From: an uncultured Clostridia bacterium | Lineage (GTDB): Bacteria; Bacillota; Clostridia; UBA1381 | DNA length: 43,915 bases | NCBI GenBank assembly: GCA_944391225.1 | Contig: CALXSS010000011.1 | Location: 1-43,915 of the forward strand | Direction of reading: 5' to 3' | Part shown: in pieces, positions 27,101 to 35,270 of the stretch | Layout of the letters: each line of letters starts with the position of its first letter | How positions within the stretch are numbered: the first letter of the stretch is position 1 | Program-made: the position numbers and the translations under genes | The notes under the pieces: model-generated | Seen by the model: the letters and a program-made list of their open reading frames with translations, nothing else | What the model was told of the DNA's origin: nothing | The model's database searches: none

Positions 27101-29823
27101 AAGTCAAAATTCAGGCTATATGTTTGATCTTTGTTTACTCCGGTAACTCCAGCTGATACCTCTTTGACAGTTGCTGTCACGTTGCCGCTTGTGCTGTAAG
27201 CTCCCGAAAGCTTATCAGCAACATTAACTGTTCCTGTATAAGTATCTGATTTGGTATTTGTGATCTTTACCTTGAAGCCCACGTTCTGACCGCTGCTTAT
27301 AGTGTTGTTATCAGCTGTGAGCCACTTTATATTGCTTCCATCAGCTCCGGCAGCATATCCTGTTTTGGCTATTGTAAGACCATCAGATGACTCTGCCTCT
27401 GTCTTGCTGAGAATTATTTTATCTGCTTCGGCTGAATTTTCATTGCTCAGAACTACCTTGTTTTTAAATTCTGTTCCAATAAGGCTCGTATCAAATGATT
27501 TTACCTTACATACTATATCTATATATCCGTATATAGCAGAGCCTTCACTGTCTATAGTTCTTCCTGTAAAAGTTGCTGTAAGCTTTGTTCCTCCGCTTGA
27601 TGTAATAGGTTCAGTAGTTGTTGAACAATTTGCACTTGTATCCGCATTTCCCGGAGCGCTGTATGTTGCTGAAACAAAGTTTAACCATGACGGAAATTCA
27701 TCAGTCATAACAAGAGGGGAATCTGAACTAAATAAATCCGGCGCAGTAAAGGCTATTCTGTAATGGACCTCATCGCCTGCCCTTACATATTCGCTTTCAC
27801 TTGTCCTTGATTTTGTTATGCTGACACGATCAATAGGCTGTTGAGCTCTTGTCAAGGTATTCATCGCCTGACCGCTGTCATTGCCATACTGATATTCGGC
27901 AACATTAACAATATTTCCCGAAGTACTCTGCTCAACTGTTCCGGTTATCTCTATAATAAGCACCTTACCCGGATCTATTATCTGATTATTCCATGAATAT
28001 TTGCCATCGTCATCAGGCGTTATACTTGATTCTGTTCCGTTAACCTTTGCGCTGACAAACTCCATCATTTCATCCGGGAAATAATCAGACACAGTAACAC
28101 CTGTCGCTATAGCATTTCCGCTGTTTGACACATTTATCTGATATTTTACAGTCTCGCCGGGGTTGTATGATGTTATGCTTGCTCCAGCTTCATTAAAAGC
28201 ATATTTTGTAATACTAAGCTGTGCTTTAGCCGCTTTCTGAGTGACATTGTGTGTATATGTCAAATCTCCGGCTTTTACTGTGTTTGTCAGTGTTCTTTCT
28301 GATGCTCCGTCTGTAATTTCCTCCACTTTTACAGCTGCATATCCGGTAAAAGTCTCTCCACCGTCCAAAGTAATATTTGAAAAGGTTATTGTATTGTTGC
28401 TAGCGTTTACTGCAGCTGTAGCATTGTCACTCCACGCATTAGACTCAAAATCAGTCGTTGAATATTTTTCAAAATACTCCTCAGCCGCATTCAGCTCATC
28501 AACTGTTGCAACCGTGAGACCCTCGGGAAGCGTGTCAGTAACTGTTCCGTTTTCCAACTGCGCCTGACCGCTGTTCTTAAATGATATTTTATAAATTATT
28601 ATGTCGCCCGCAAGCACATATGATGCCGCCGGATACATTGTATTATAATTATTCTTTGGATCTGCTACGTCATCAATTTCCTTTGTCAATGCGGAATATT
28701 TCGATTCAGTCGGTCTCTGAACCGTCACCGCAGCAGCGATCTCCTCAGTTGTTTTTTCCTGGTTGCCGTCCTTAATATTATACGTCGTCTGGACTTTGCT
28801 TTCTATCTGTCCAGATGAGGTAAAAGACTCGCTCACATTGATTCCGCCGGACTTTATAGTAACAGTTCCCGACAGATCGCTGATCTGCTTGCCTGAATCA
28901 TAATTTTGATCATGATTTACGGTATATGAAAATACAACTGTTCTACTTCCTGCATCATGGCTGTTTATGGTTATATCTCTCTGCGTCTCCCCGCTTGTAA
29001 AAGTGATATGATTTTTCAAATCCTCACTTGCATTAGCATTAAAACTCATGCCCTCCGGCAGGGTTATTGTATTTTTAACCGTATAGCTTGAAATATACGC
29101 CTCACCATTGTTCAGATCCCTGTCTACAGCGCTGAGGACCGCGCCGGAATATGCTGTAACAGCAAAGCTTATGTCCTTGCTTATATTTTCACTTCCTGAA
29201 ACGTTGTCAAGTATAACGCTCTGAGTAACAGCGCTGTTTGTGTTCTGCATGGACGCGTCAGCCGATGCGGTGAGCGTTACAGTTCCGCGTGATTCATCTC
29301 CTGCAAATAGCTCAGCTTTAATTTGCGTTCCGCTGTTTATTCCCCTGTTGAAATAAGCCGATACAGGCAGAACAACTGTGTCTCCCGGATCTCCTGACAC
29401 TGAAATGCTTATGGTTCCGTTCTCGCCTGTTGTTTTTGTGTATGTAACTCCGTCAGCTGTATAAGTTCCATCCTGACCGAAGTATGGGAATGAAAGCCCG
29501 CTTGTGCCATTACCTGACAGCTTCAAAGTCAAATCTCCCAATTCTACTCCGCCGCTCGATGCGAATCCGCCGGTAATGTTGATCTTAAAATGCTCGCCTG
29601 TGTTTATTGATGCGCTGGCTGGATATTCTGTTGAATCATCCGCATCACACAGTATCACTCCCTGCAGATTAGTTACTTGTAGACTTGTACTTACTATCTC
29701 AGCTGCCGATACGCTGAGCTGTCCGAAGCAGGACATCAGCATAAGCATCGACACTATAAGAGCGGTCACTCTTGAGCCGAGCCGCCTGTGTACCGTTTTT
29801 GGATAGTCTTTTTGTTCTCTCAT
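24178..29823 (-). CDS. Giant secreted surface protein with DUF11-like and CnaB-like domains, 1881 aa
   Basis: A signal peptide (about residues 12-41, VTALIVSMLMLMSCFGQLSV) leads into N-terminal beta domains, then at least seven DUF11-like units starting near residues 380, 536, 669, 816, 979, 1167 and 1337. Each has a (S)(I/V)xK start, a GExVxYxIxVxNxS strand and a DxLP/DxFP motif. A CnaB-type domain follows near 1530-1650 (NITKQL, YYVYETDKKG, VVFKN), likely cross-linked by an internal isopeptide. A C-terminal domain of unknown fold ends in DQSGGFKN. No LPxTG motif, membrane anchor or SLH repeat is visible, which is unusual for such stalk-like adhesins. GGAGG lies 7 nt before the ATG. It is probably an extended adhesin or surface-structure subunit. 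Confidence 0.8.
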   Translation of the reverse strand: MREQKDYPKTVHRRLGSRVTALIVSMLMLMSCFGQLSVSAAEIVSTSLQVTNLQGVILCDADDSTEYPASASINTGEHFKINITGGFASSGGVELGDLTLKLSGNGTSGLSFPYFGQDGTYTADGVTYTKTTGENGTISISVSGDPGDTVVLPVSAYFNRGINSGTQIKAELFAGDESRGTVTLTASADASMQNTNSAVTQSVILDNVSGSENISKDISFAVTAYSGAVLSAVDRDLNNGEAYISSYTVKNTITLPEGMSFNANASEDLKNHITFTSGETQRDITINSHDAGSRTVVFSYTVNHDQNYDSGKQISDLSGTVTIKSGGINVSESFTSSGQIESKVQTTYNIKDGNQEKTTEEIAAAVTVQRPTESKYSALTKEIDDVADPKNNYNTMYPAASYVLAGDIIIYKISFKNSGQAQLENGTVTDTLPEGLTVATVDELNAAEEYFEKYSTTDFESNAWSDNATAAVNASNNTITFSNITLDGGETFTGYAAVKVEEITDGASERTLTNTVKAGDLTYTHNVTQKAAKAQLSITKYAFNEAGASITSYNPGETVKYQINVSNSGNAIATGVTVSDYFPDEMMEFVSAKVNGTESSITPDDDGKYSWNNQIIDPGKVLIIEITGTVEQSTSGNIVNVAEYQYGNDSGQAMNTLTRAQQPIDRVSITKSRTSESEYVRAGDEVHYRIAFTAPDLFSSDSPLVMTDEFPSWLNFVSATYSAPGNADTSANCSTTTEPITSSGGTKLTATFTGRTIDSEGSAIYGYIDIVCKVKSFDTSLIGTEFKNKVVLSNENSAEADKIILSKTEAESSDGLTIAKTGYAAGADGSNIKWLTADNNTISSGQNVGFKVKITNTKSDTYTGTVNVADKLSGAYSTSGNVTATVKEVSAGVTGVNKDQTYSLNFDFTPQGDGTYSPSETPATINLNDVSIPSGGYIVLSYSVAPAESFVSGSNGAAVNDSGYSTVTYKKISRLSVSKTAEHAEYIVDGTSGNKIEDVRIRYTVTVKNESTSPYTTTESYLIDELPDELCLAEKGTVTVAGQNVTSASYFVGSSYDSSTWTKIEDNGAIPENSIIGVSAPMQIPANGEAVITYTAKLNSSAISELNEEINQTKTYDFAPRILTNNVIYYGNTVFEFEKSAANIITTNYIAADSSVRLASKTPKPRIEKEAYAYFASNAKTVTMGADGAEPGAYVVWRIKVTNDSTAENGATMSSYSIVDTLPSNYNYGGSVYQNVYPATIDDENLSTGKMIKSSADGNTEKLDFIEPSNSAGTVTWNFSNNSYALDPGESIEFTFYTRPDKSISGVYKNTAEVVLNDTIYEAEDELELSSSDVFSVNAVKTSSTKEASLAEDKSTITYTLNVKNESVSESINDLTIIDRLPFVGDTGVLTDGKRHSECDVEYVGDLSVKVGNKILESNEYTLSFSGNRSAVFSETDADWDGENGSVTWTNTAVNSTRLVRICLGDTVVEAGETVTVTFKGKAVTTDTNIESTVVNSFGYCYNSSTIENMAAEVPVAAVIKVEPEIQDKGTINITKQLVDGALIPRDFYFAIYDKAYSDNANLVGDVKHLRLTGISSNKSVEATVSYYDLKYGQAIGVNRTYYVYETDKKGVPITQSLSDNGYEMYANGSLAGDGNYCYAVVNLNLINKSAEVVFKNVYPVPTVEIIGPYIADVPENFESAETLNDDFDSGVMVDGILKVADNNDDATREVAEVIADGKVIGTTDGWGNAKGHTIATGFLAEITGAGTNTISSAAWNITSGTSSGWTYMKLTEDEAQQMEAQDYDLNEKFAFDDGSKIYQVMGSNFSMDFKVKTPSMTLANGAQAYIGIIVDGIYDRGATAEFELNSDVSEDENSAAQGAMDEAAGDVVVNSPDQSGGFKN

Positions 29824-29916
29824 TTATAACCTCCGTTCCGCCGCCGGTTATCTATATATACCCGTTTTCCCCCTGCGGCTGTAAGATTTTTTATAGTGAC
29901 AGTTCACCATAATATT

Positions 29917-29945
29917 ATCTTAACATAAAGGTTCAAACTTATCAA
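29917..29945 (-). promoter_or_regulatory. Probable promoter of the surface-protein operon
   Basis: TTGATA (29940-29945) and TAAGAT (29917-29922) on the minus strand are 17 bp apart, leaving a leader of about 90 nt before the ATG. An overlapping alternative is TTGAAC-N16-TATTAT. Confidence 0.5.
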
Positions 29946-30152
29946 GCTGTTTTTGGTCATTTAATTATTTTTTGGTTGTTTTGTAAAATTTTTATGATTG
30001 TTTTTATCTATTATGTACTTAAATACAGGTTTAATATGTATTTTATTTGTATATTAATTGCAAAATAAATGGGTTGGTTATTATATACAGCGTTGTGAGC
30101 GGCGGCTGTCCGCTCCTGCAGGCACGGTATATTCAAATGATCCAATAAAAAA
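29946..30152. other. AT-rich non-coding stretch before the surface-protein gene
   Basis: I see no gene. A GAGCGG-CGGCTGT-CCGCTC hairpin lies near 30098-30116; the rest is AT-rich and may hold operator sites. Confidence 0.3.
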
Positions 30153-30311
30153 GGTTCATTAATAAATATTGGGGTTTGCATATCTGTTATACAGGCAATT
30201 GATAGCTTTCCGATTTCTTGTAGGGGCAGATATTATCTGCCCGCATCCCCACCGCACTAATGACCGGCGGATACTATCCGCCCCTACAACCTCAACATTT
30301 TAATATGAACC
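30153..30311. mobile_element. MITE-like element, copy 2
   Basis: The 159-bp element has the same ends and internal palindromes as copy 1 at 23717-23876, differing by one missing C and about three substitutions. It is inserted directly after the metG terminator. TAAAAAA occurs immediately on both sides, consistent with a 7-bp target duplication. Same orientation as copy 1. Confidence 0.85.
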
Positions 30312-30312
30312 T

Positions 30313-30350
30313 AAAAAAATACGCGCATACATGTGTACACGCGTATTTTT
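30313..30350 (-). terminator. Intrinsic terminator of metG
   Basis: AAAAATACGCG and CGCGTATTTTT form a long stem on the minus strand ending in seven T residues; it is symmetrical and could work in both directions. It lies 11 bp after the metG stop. Confidence 0.88.
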
Positions 30351-30361
30351 ATGTTTCATTT

Positions 30362-32287
30362 TTATACTATCTCTGCTCCGGACTGCATATCCTTGAGCGT
30401 TGTCAATACTGTCAGCTTTCCGTCATGCTCGGCTGAAAGTATCATACCGTGCGATTCAAGCCCCATCATCTTGCGCGGCTTGAGATTTGCTATAAATACC
30501 ACATTTTTGCCGATAAGCTCCTCCGGCTTGTGGAACTGCGATATTCCCGAAAGGATCTGGCGCGTTTCACTGCCGACCTCTAAGGTAAATCTAAGCAGCT
30601 TTTTCGACTTCTTTACAGGCTCGCATTCAAGCACCCTGCCCACTCTTATATCGAGCTTTTCCCACTCCTCAAACTCTATATAGTCCTTGAACGGAGCTAT
30701 CTCGACCTCCGGCTCGTCCTTTGGCATTTCCGCAGCCAGCTCTGCAAGCTTCTTTTCGGCGTCAATTCTTGCGAACAGCACAGCGCCGCTTCCCATCTTT
30801 GTGCCGGGCTTTGAGGCGCCAAAGCTCTTTACGCTCTCATATGAAAGCTCCTCCGCTCCGATCTCCGCCGCTATCTTCTCGGAGGTTTCAGGCATGTACG
30901 CGCTTAAAAGCGCGGCTATTATCCTTATAGCCTCTATAAGATTATACAGCACCGTTCCAAGACGCTCGCGCGAGTTCTCGTCCTTTGCAAGCACCCACGG
31001 CGCGGTCTCGTCTATATATTTATTGGCGCGGTTTGCCACCTTCCATATCTCGTCAAGGCTGTCTGCCACATGATATGTCGCCATCTTGCTTTCTACTCCG
31101 CCTATAGCCGATACGGCTGTGTTTTTGAGATCAGCGTCAAACTCGCCCTCAGCTCCCGGCTCCGGCAGGATACCGCCGAAATATTTGTTGACCATTGCTA
31201 CAGTCCTTGTTACAAGATTTCCGAGCGTGTTTGCAAGATCACTGTTGTAGCGGCTTATGAATACCTCATAGGTTATTGTTCCGTCCTGAGCATACGGCAT
31301 TTCATGGAGCATATAGTACCTTACCGCGTCCACTCCGAAATGGCGTACAAGATCCTGAGCGTATATAACATTGCCGCGGGATTTGCTCATCTTTTCCTCG
31401 CCGAACAGCATCCACGGATGACCGAACACCTGCTTGGGCAGAGGCTCGCCAAGAGCCATGAGCATTATTGGCCAGTATATGGTGTGGAATCTCAATATAT
31501 CCTTTCCTATTATATGCACATCTGCCGGCCAGTATTTTTGGTAAAGCTCGCCCTTTTCATCCACAGAATATCCAAGCGCAGTTATATAGTTTGAAAGCGC
31601 GTCTATCCATACATACACAACATGTCCGGGATCAAAATCAACAGGTACTCCCCAGGTAAAGCTCGTTCTGGATACACAGAGATCCTGGAGTCCGGGCTTT
31701 ATAAAGTTGTTTACCATCTCGTTCTTGCGCGACTCCGGACAGATAAAATCAGGATTTTCCGCGATATGACGCTCCAAACGCTCCTGATACTTAGACATTT
31801 TGAAGAAATATGCCTCCTCCTTTGTCTTTTTTACCTCTCTGCCACAGTCCGGGCAGCAGCCATCCTTAAGCTGTGTCTTTGTCCAGAACGATTCGCACGG
31901 CGTGCAGTACCAGCCCTCATACTCGCTCTTGTATATATCGCCCTGATCATAGAGCTTTTTGAATATCTTCTGCACCGCCTTTACGTGATGATCGTCTGTT
32001 GTTCTTATAAAGCCGTCATAGCTGATATTGAGCATATCCGCTATATTCCTTATCTCGCCCGCTATCTTGTCAACATGCTCCTGCGGCGTTATTCCGGCAG
32101 CCTCGGCTATTTCCTGTATCTTCTGTCCGTGCTCGTCTGTTCCGGTAAGGAAAAACACATCCTTGCCTATGAATCTGTTATGACGAGCTATGGCATCTGT
32201 CAGAACTATCTCATAGGTGTTGCCAATATGCGGCGTTTTTGAAGTATACGCTATGGCAGTTGTAATATAAAACTTTTCTTTTTCCAT
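30362..32287 (-). CDS. metG: Methionyl-tRNA synthetase
   Basis: MetG charges tRNA-Met. The class I Rossmann fold shows the HIGN motif (residues 20-23), TDEHGQKI near 50, zinc-knuckle Cys pairs (CTPC and CCPDC, about 127-148) and KMSKS near 298. The anticodon-binding helical domain follows, and the C-terminal OB-fold tRNA-binding domain is at about 540-641 (WEKLDIRVGRVLECEPVKKS). The 641 residues match the bacterial form with the C-terminal extension. The start has GAGGAG 9 nt upstream. It ends at a strong terminator. Confidence 0.98.
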   Translation of the reverse strand: MEKEKFYITTAIAYTSKTPHIGNTYEIVLTDAIARHNRFIGKDVFFLTGTDEHGQKIQEIAEAAGITPQEHVDKIAGEIRNIADMLNISYDGFIRTTDDHHVKAVQKIFKKLYDQGDIYKSEYEGWYCTPCESFWTKTQLKDGCCPDCGREVKKTKEEAYFFKMSKYQERLERHIAENPDFICPESRKNEMVNNFIKPGLQDLCVSRTSFTWGVPVDFDPGHVVYVWIDALSNYITALGYSVDEKGELYQKYWPADVHIIGKDILRFHTIYWPIMLMALGEPLPKQVFGHPWMLFGEEKMSKSRGNVIYAQDLVRHFGVDAVRYYMLHEMPYAQDGTITYEVFISRYNSDLANTLGNLVTRTVAMVNKYFGGILPEPGAEGEFDADLKNTAVSAIGGVESKMATYHVADSLDEIWKVANRANKYIDETAPWVLAKDENSRERLGTVLYNLIEAIRIIAALLSAYMPETSEKIAAEIGAEELSYESVKSFGASKPGTKMGSGAVLFARIDAEKKLAELAAEMPKDEPEVEIAPFKDYIEFEEWEKLDIRVGRVLECEPVKKSKKLLRFTLEVGSETRQILSGISQFHKPEELIGKNVVFIANLKPRKMMGLESHGMILSAEHDGKLTVLTTLKDMQSGAEIV

Positions 32288-32301
32288 TTTCTTTTGCTCC
32301 T

Positions 32302-33468
32302 CTATTTGGTTAAATTATTCAGATACTCTATAAATATTTTAAACTCGCGCACCGTAAATTCCCACAATCGCTTTAATATGCGTATTATGCCGTCAAACAG
32401 CCCGACCTTATAAAAGCTTATTATGACCATAAGCAGTATAGGTCCTACGAGCATTCCTATTATTCCCCACCATTTATAGCCTATGTACATTGAAATAAGC
32501 GTCAGTATGGGGTTGAATCCCATTTTATCACTCACAAGCTTAGGCTCAATAAATCTGCGCACAAGCACAACACTGAAATATACCGCCACATAGCCTATGC
32601 CCAGCTTTAGGTTGCCGTCAAGGAAATATATCACAGCAAGCGGAAGCAGAGTTATACCGCTGCCGAAAAACGGCAGCGCGTCAAGAAACGCAGTTATTAT
32701 TCCAACTAAAAGCGCGTACGGCGCGCCCAATATGGTCAAAACTATGGATATCAATACAAATATTACGACCATCAGTATAGCCTGCGCTCTGAAATATCCG
32801 CCAAGATATATCTTGAATTCGTTCCTTATCTCGCGCAGCTTTCCAAGCAGCCTGTCGCCCAACAGCTTATGCACAAATTTGTCCATTTCCTCCTTGCGCG
32901 AGACCATAAAAAACATATCTATGACAAATACTATCGTCCATATTATACCGCGCGGCAGTGCCTTTGCAAAGCTCTGCGCATTGTCTACGACCTCCATATT
33001 TGTCATAAATCTCGACACCTGCTGAGACAGGCTCTCTGAAAGATTATCAAGCATATTCTTAACAGAATCAGGCATGTCGATATACAGTCTGTTCCATTTA
33101 GATGTGAAATTTTCCCATGTACTGCTTATCGACTGCGCTATCTCCGGCCACTGACGGTACAGATTGCGCATCTCGTCAAAAAACTTATAGCCCACTCCGC
33201 CGATTATCGCTACCATAACCGAGAATGTCAATATTACAACCATCGCGGCAGACACGCCGCGAGGTATCTTAAGCTTGCGGTGCAGGGTGTCTGCTAACGG
33301 ATTTATCAGCCTCGATATACCATAACCGAATATAAATGGCGAAAATATTCCGAAAAGGTATAATGCGCCCCTAACTACTATCGGTCCGGCAAACACTATA
33401 AGCAGCACGGAGCACACGAGAGTTATAAACACTATGATTATCTTTTTAACATTATCCCTGATCTTCAC
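32302..33468 (-). CDS. AI-2E/PerM-family membrane protein
   Basis: The 388-residue protein has the layout of the AI-2E exporter/PerM superfamily: two N-terminal membrane spans (IIIVFITLVCSVLLIVF), a third near 70-90, a long amphipathic soluble stretch with helices (about 100-190), then the conserved C-terminal cluster of spans (FLDALPFFGSGITLLPLAVI, MYIGYKWWGIIGMLVGPI). Members export signals or ions; the substrate is unknown, and the YtvI-like branch has been linked to sporulation. The start is GTG, 7 nt after GGAGG. It is 30 nt after the apgM-type gene and 14 nt before metG. Confidence 0.85.
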   Translation of the reverse strand: MKIRDNVKKIIIVFITLVCSVLLIVFAGPIVVRGALYLFGIFSPFIFGYGISRLINPLADTLHRKLKIPRGVSAAMVVILTFSVMVAIIGGVGYKFFDEMRNLYRQWPEIAQSISSTWENFTSKWNRLYIDMPDSVKNMLDNLSESLSQQVSRFMTNMEVVDNAQSFAKALPRGIIWTIVFVIDMFFMVSRKEEMDKFVHKLLGDRLLGKLREIRNEFKIYLGGYFRAQAILMVVIFVLISIVLTILGAPYALLVGIITAFLDALPFFGSGITLLPLAVIYFLDGNLKLGIGYVAVYFSVVLVRRFIEPKLVSDKMGFNPILTLISMYIGYKWWGIIGMLVGPILLMVIISFYKVGLFDGIIRILKRLWEFTVREFKIFIEYLNNLTK

Positions 33469-33497
33469 AGCATCACCTCCGGCAGCTGTTTCTGTTC

Positions 33498-34709
33498 TTA
33501 TTTCTCAAGAAATCTGTCCATCAATGTGTAGCCCTTTTCAATATATATCCCTGTGCTTTCGCCGTTCTTTTCAGTATAAGCAAGCCCTGATCCGCCGTCT
33601 GTTTTTCTTGAATCATATATTACATACGGAACCGGGTCGCTTACATGCGTTTTCAGCGAGATAGGCGTGGGATGATCGGGCATTATAAGCATTCTGTATT
33701 CTATTCCGCGCTTTTCAAGCTCGTCCTTAAGGAATTTTACCACCTTGCCGTCTATTGTTTCAACCGCGAATTTCTTCTTGTCCGGCTTGCCCTGATGTCC
33801 CATCTCGTCAGGCGCCTCCATATGCACATATACAAAGTCACTGCCGCCAAGTATCGCGTCAAGCGCAGCCTGAGCCTTGCCCTCCCAATTGGTTTCACAG
33901 TTGCCCGTCGCGCCCGGAACATCTATCGACTCCATTCCCGCGCATTTGGCTATTCCCTTTATAAGGTCTACTGCCGATATTACAGAGCCTTTCAGACCGT
34001 ATTTTTCTTCAAAATTGTCAACATGAGGCTTAGTACCCTCGCCCCATACCCATATCGATGTTGCAGGGTTCAGACCCTTTTCAACTCTCGCCTTGTTTAC
34101 AGGGTGAGAGCGCAGTATCTTTTCCGACGCCTTCATCATCTCGGCAAGCTTTTCCGCGCCCTCGCCCTTTGGCATATAATCCCCCACAACTCTGTCAGAT
34201 ATATCATGCGGCGGGGTAAGCTCCACATTCGTTGAGCCGCCGTTCCACACGCACAGATGTCTGTAGCTTATTCCGGGATAGAATTTTATGCTTTCTGTAT
34301 TGAGCTGCTCAGCTACCGCCTTTATAAGCTGCTCGCTTTCCTCAGTTGTTATCTCGCCCGCTGAATAGTCGAGCATGACCTTATCCTCGTACCGCTCCGC
34401 GTCTGACAATGTTACAAGATTGGTCCTGAAACTTACGTCATCAGGCTTCATCTCAACACCTATCGACGCCGCCTCAAGAGGCGATCTTCCGGTATAGCTC
34501 TTTTTTGTGTCATAGCCCATTACCGAAAGATTTGCAACGTCTGAACCAGGCTTCATGCCGTCCTGCACAGTTTTGCACATTCCAAGCTCGCCGTGCTCGC
34601 ACATATAATCTATAGTCGGCTTTTGCGCAACCTCAAGTATCGTCTTACCGTCAAAATAGTCTACGGGATAATCCGCCATTCCGTCTCCGAGTATTACAAT
34701 ATATTTCAT
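33498..34709 (-). CDS. apgM: Cofactor-independent phosphoglycerate mutase (ApgM type)
   Basis: This alkaline-phosphatase-superfamily protein interconverts 3- and 2-phosphoglycerate, although bacterial members have also been proposed as homoserine kinases. Visible motifs are the metal-binding ILGDGMADYP (residues 6-15), the catalytic Ser region GSDVANLSVMGYD near 55-67, HMEAPDEMGHQG near 295 and MPDHPTPISLKTH near 345. The 403 residues are the normal length. The start has AAGGAAG upstream. No homoserine or threonine genes lie beside it, so context does not settle its substrate. Confidence 0.88.
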   Translation of the reverse strand: MKYIVILGDGMADYPVDYFDGKTILEVAQKPTIDYMCEHGELGMCKTVQDGMKPGSDVANLSVMGYDTKKSYTGRSPLEAASIGVEMKPDDVSFRTNLVTLSDAERYEDKVMLDYSAGEITTEESEQLIKAVAEQLNTESIKFYPGISYRHLCVWNGGSTNVELTPPHDISDRVVGDYMPKGEGAEKLAEMMKASEKILRSHPVNKARVEKGLNPATSIWVWGEGTKPHVDNFEEKYGLKGSVISAVDLIKGIAKCAGMESIDVPGATGNCETNWEGKAQAALDAILGGSDFVYVHMEAPDEMGHQGKPDKKKFAVETIDGKVVKFLKDELEKRGIEYRMLIMPDHPTPISLKTHVSDPVPYVIYDSRKTDGGSGLAYTEKNGESTGIYIEKGYTLMDRFLEK

Positions 34710-34753
34710 TTATCTTTCTTCCTTTCTGTTCCGCGCATTGCGCGGTATTTTCC

Positions 34754-35251
34754 TTACCAGTGAAATTTTGTGAGCTGCCCGAGGTTCTTCAGATTTTCAA
34801 ACCCCATCTGCCGCATAGCCTCGTATACGACTATCGCCACAGCATTTGAAAGATTAAGGCTGCGCGCCTCCGGTATCATCGGTATCCTTATACACCGTTC
34901 CTCATGCTCATACAACAGCTCCTCAGGCAGTCCCGCATCCTCCCTGCCGAACAGCAGATAGTCATTGTCGCGAAACTCCGCCTCTGTATATATATGCGGC
35001 GCCTTTGTGGTAGCATAATAATAACGCGCGCCTGTCGGCTCAGTCTTTTCAAAGAAATCCTTTAGTCCGTCATAATACTGCACGTTAAGATACTGCCAAT
35101 AATCCAGACCCGCCCTTTTTAAATTCTTGTCTGTTATCTCAAACGCGGTCGGCCGCACTATATGCAGTCCGCATCCGGTCGCCGCGCAGGTACGCGCGAT
35201 ATTTCCCGTGTTCTGCGGTATCCGCGGTTCTACCAGAACAACATTAAACAT
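34754..35251 (-). CDS. trmL: tRNA (cytidine/uridine-34-2'-O)-methyltransferase
   Basis: TrmL methylates the 2'-O of the wobble nucleotide of certain tRNA-Leu species. It is a SPOUT-fold enzyme with the characteristic motif 1 (EPRIPQNTGNIARTCAATGC, residues 8-27), motif 2 (LLFGREDAGLP near 100) and motif 3 (IPMIPEARSLNLSNAVAIVV near 125), forming the knotted SAM site. The 165 residues are the typical single-domain length. AAGGTG precedes the ATG. It lies between the DUF362 protein and the mutase. Confidence 0.92.
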   Translation of the reverse strand: MFNVVLVEPRIPQNTGNIARTCAATGCGLHIVRPTAFEITDKNLKRAGLDYWQYLNVQYYDGLKDFFEKTEPTGARYYYATTKAPHIYTEAEFRDNDYLLFGREDAGLPEELLYEHEERCIRIPMIPEARSLNLSNAVAIVVYEAMRQMGFENLKNLGQLTKFHW

Positions 35252-35270
35252 TTTTTCACCTTCATTTTGT

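Noticed and set aside
23717-30311. Composite transposon carrying the surface-protein gene
   Set aside because: The flanking elements have no transposase and no integrase gene lies between them, so only passive mobilisation or recombination can be proposed.
31622-32242. Plus-strand open frame of 206 codons
   Set aside because: It is antisense to metG and has no recognisable motifs.
33498-34709. Calling the ApgM-type gene a homoserine kinase
   Set aside because: Some bacterial members are proposed to have this role, but no threonine-pathway genes are adjacent, so the mutase name is kept with the caveat noted.
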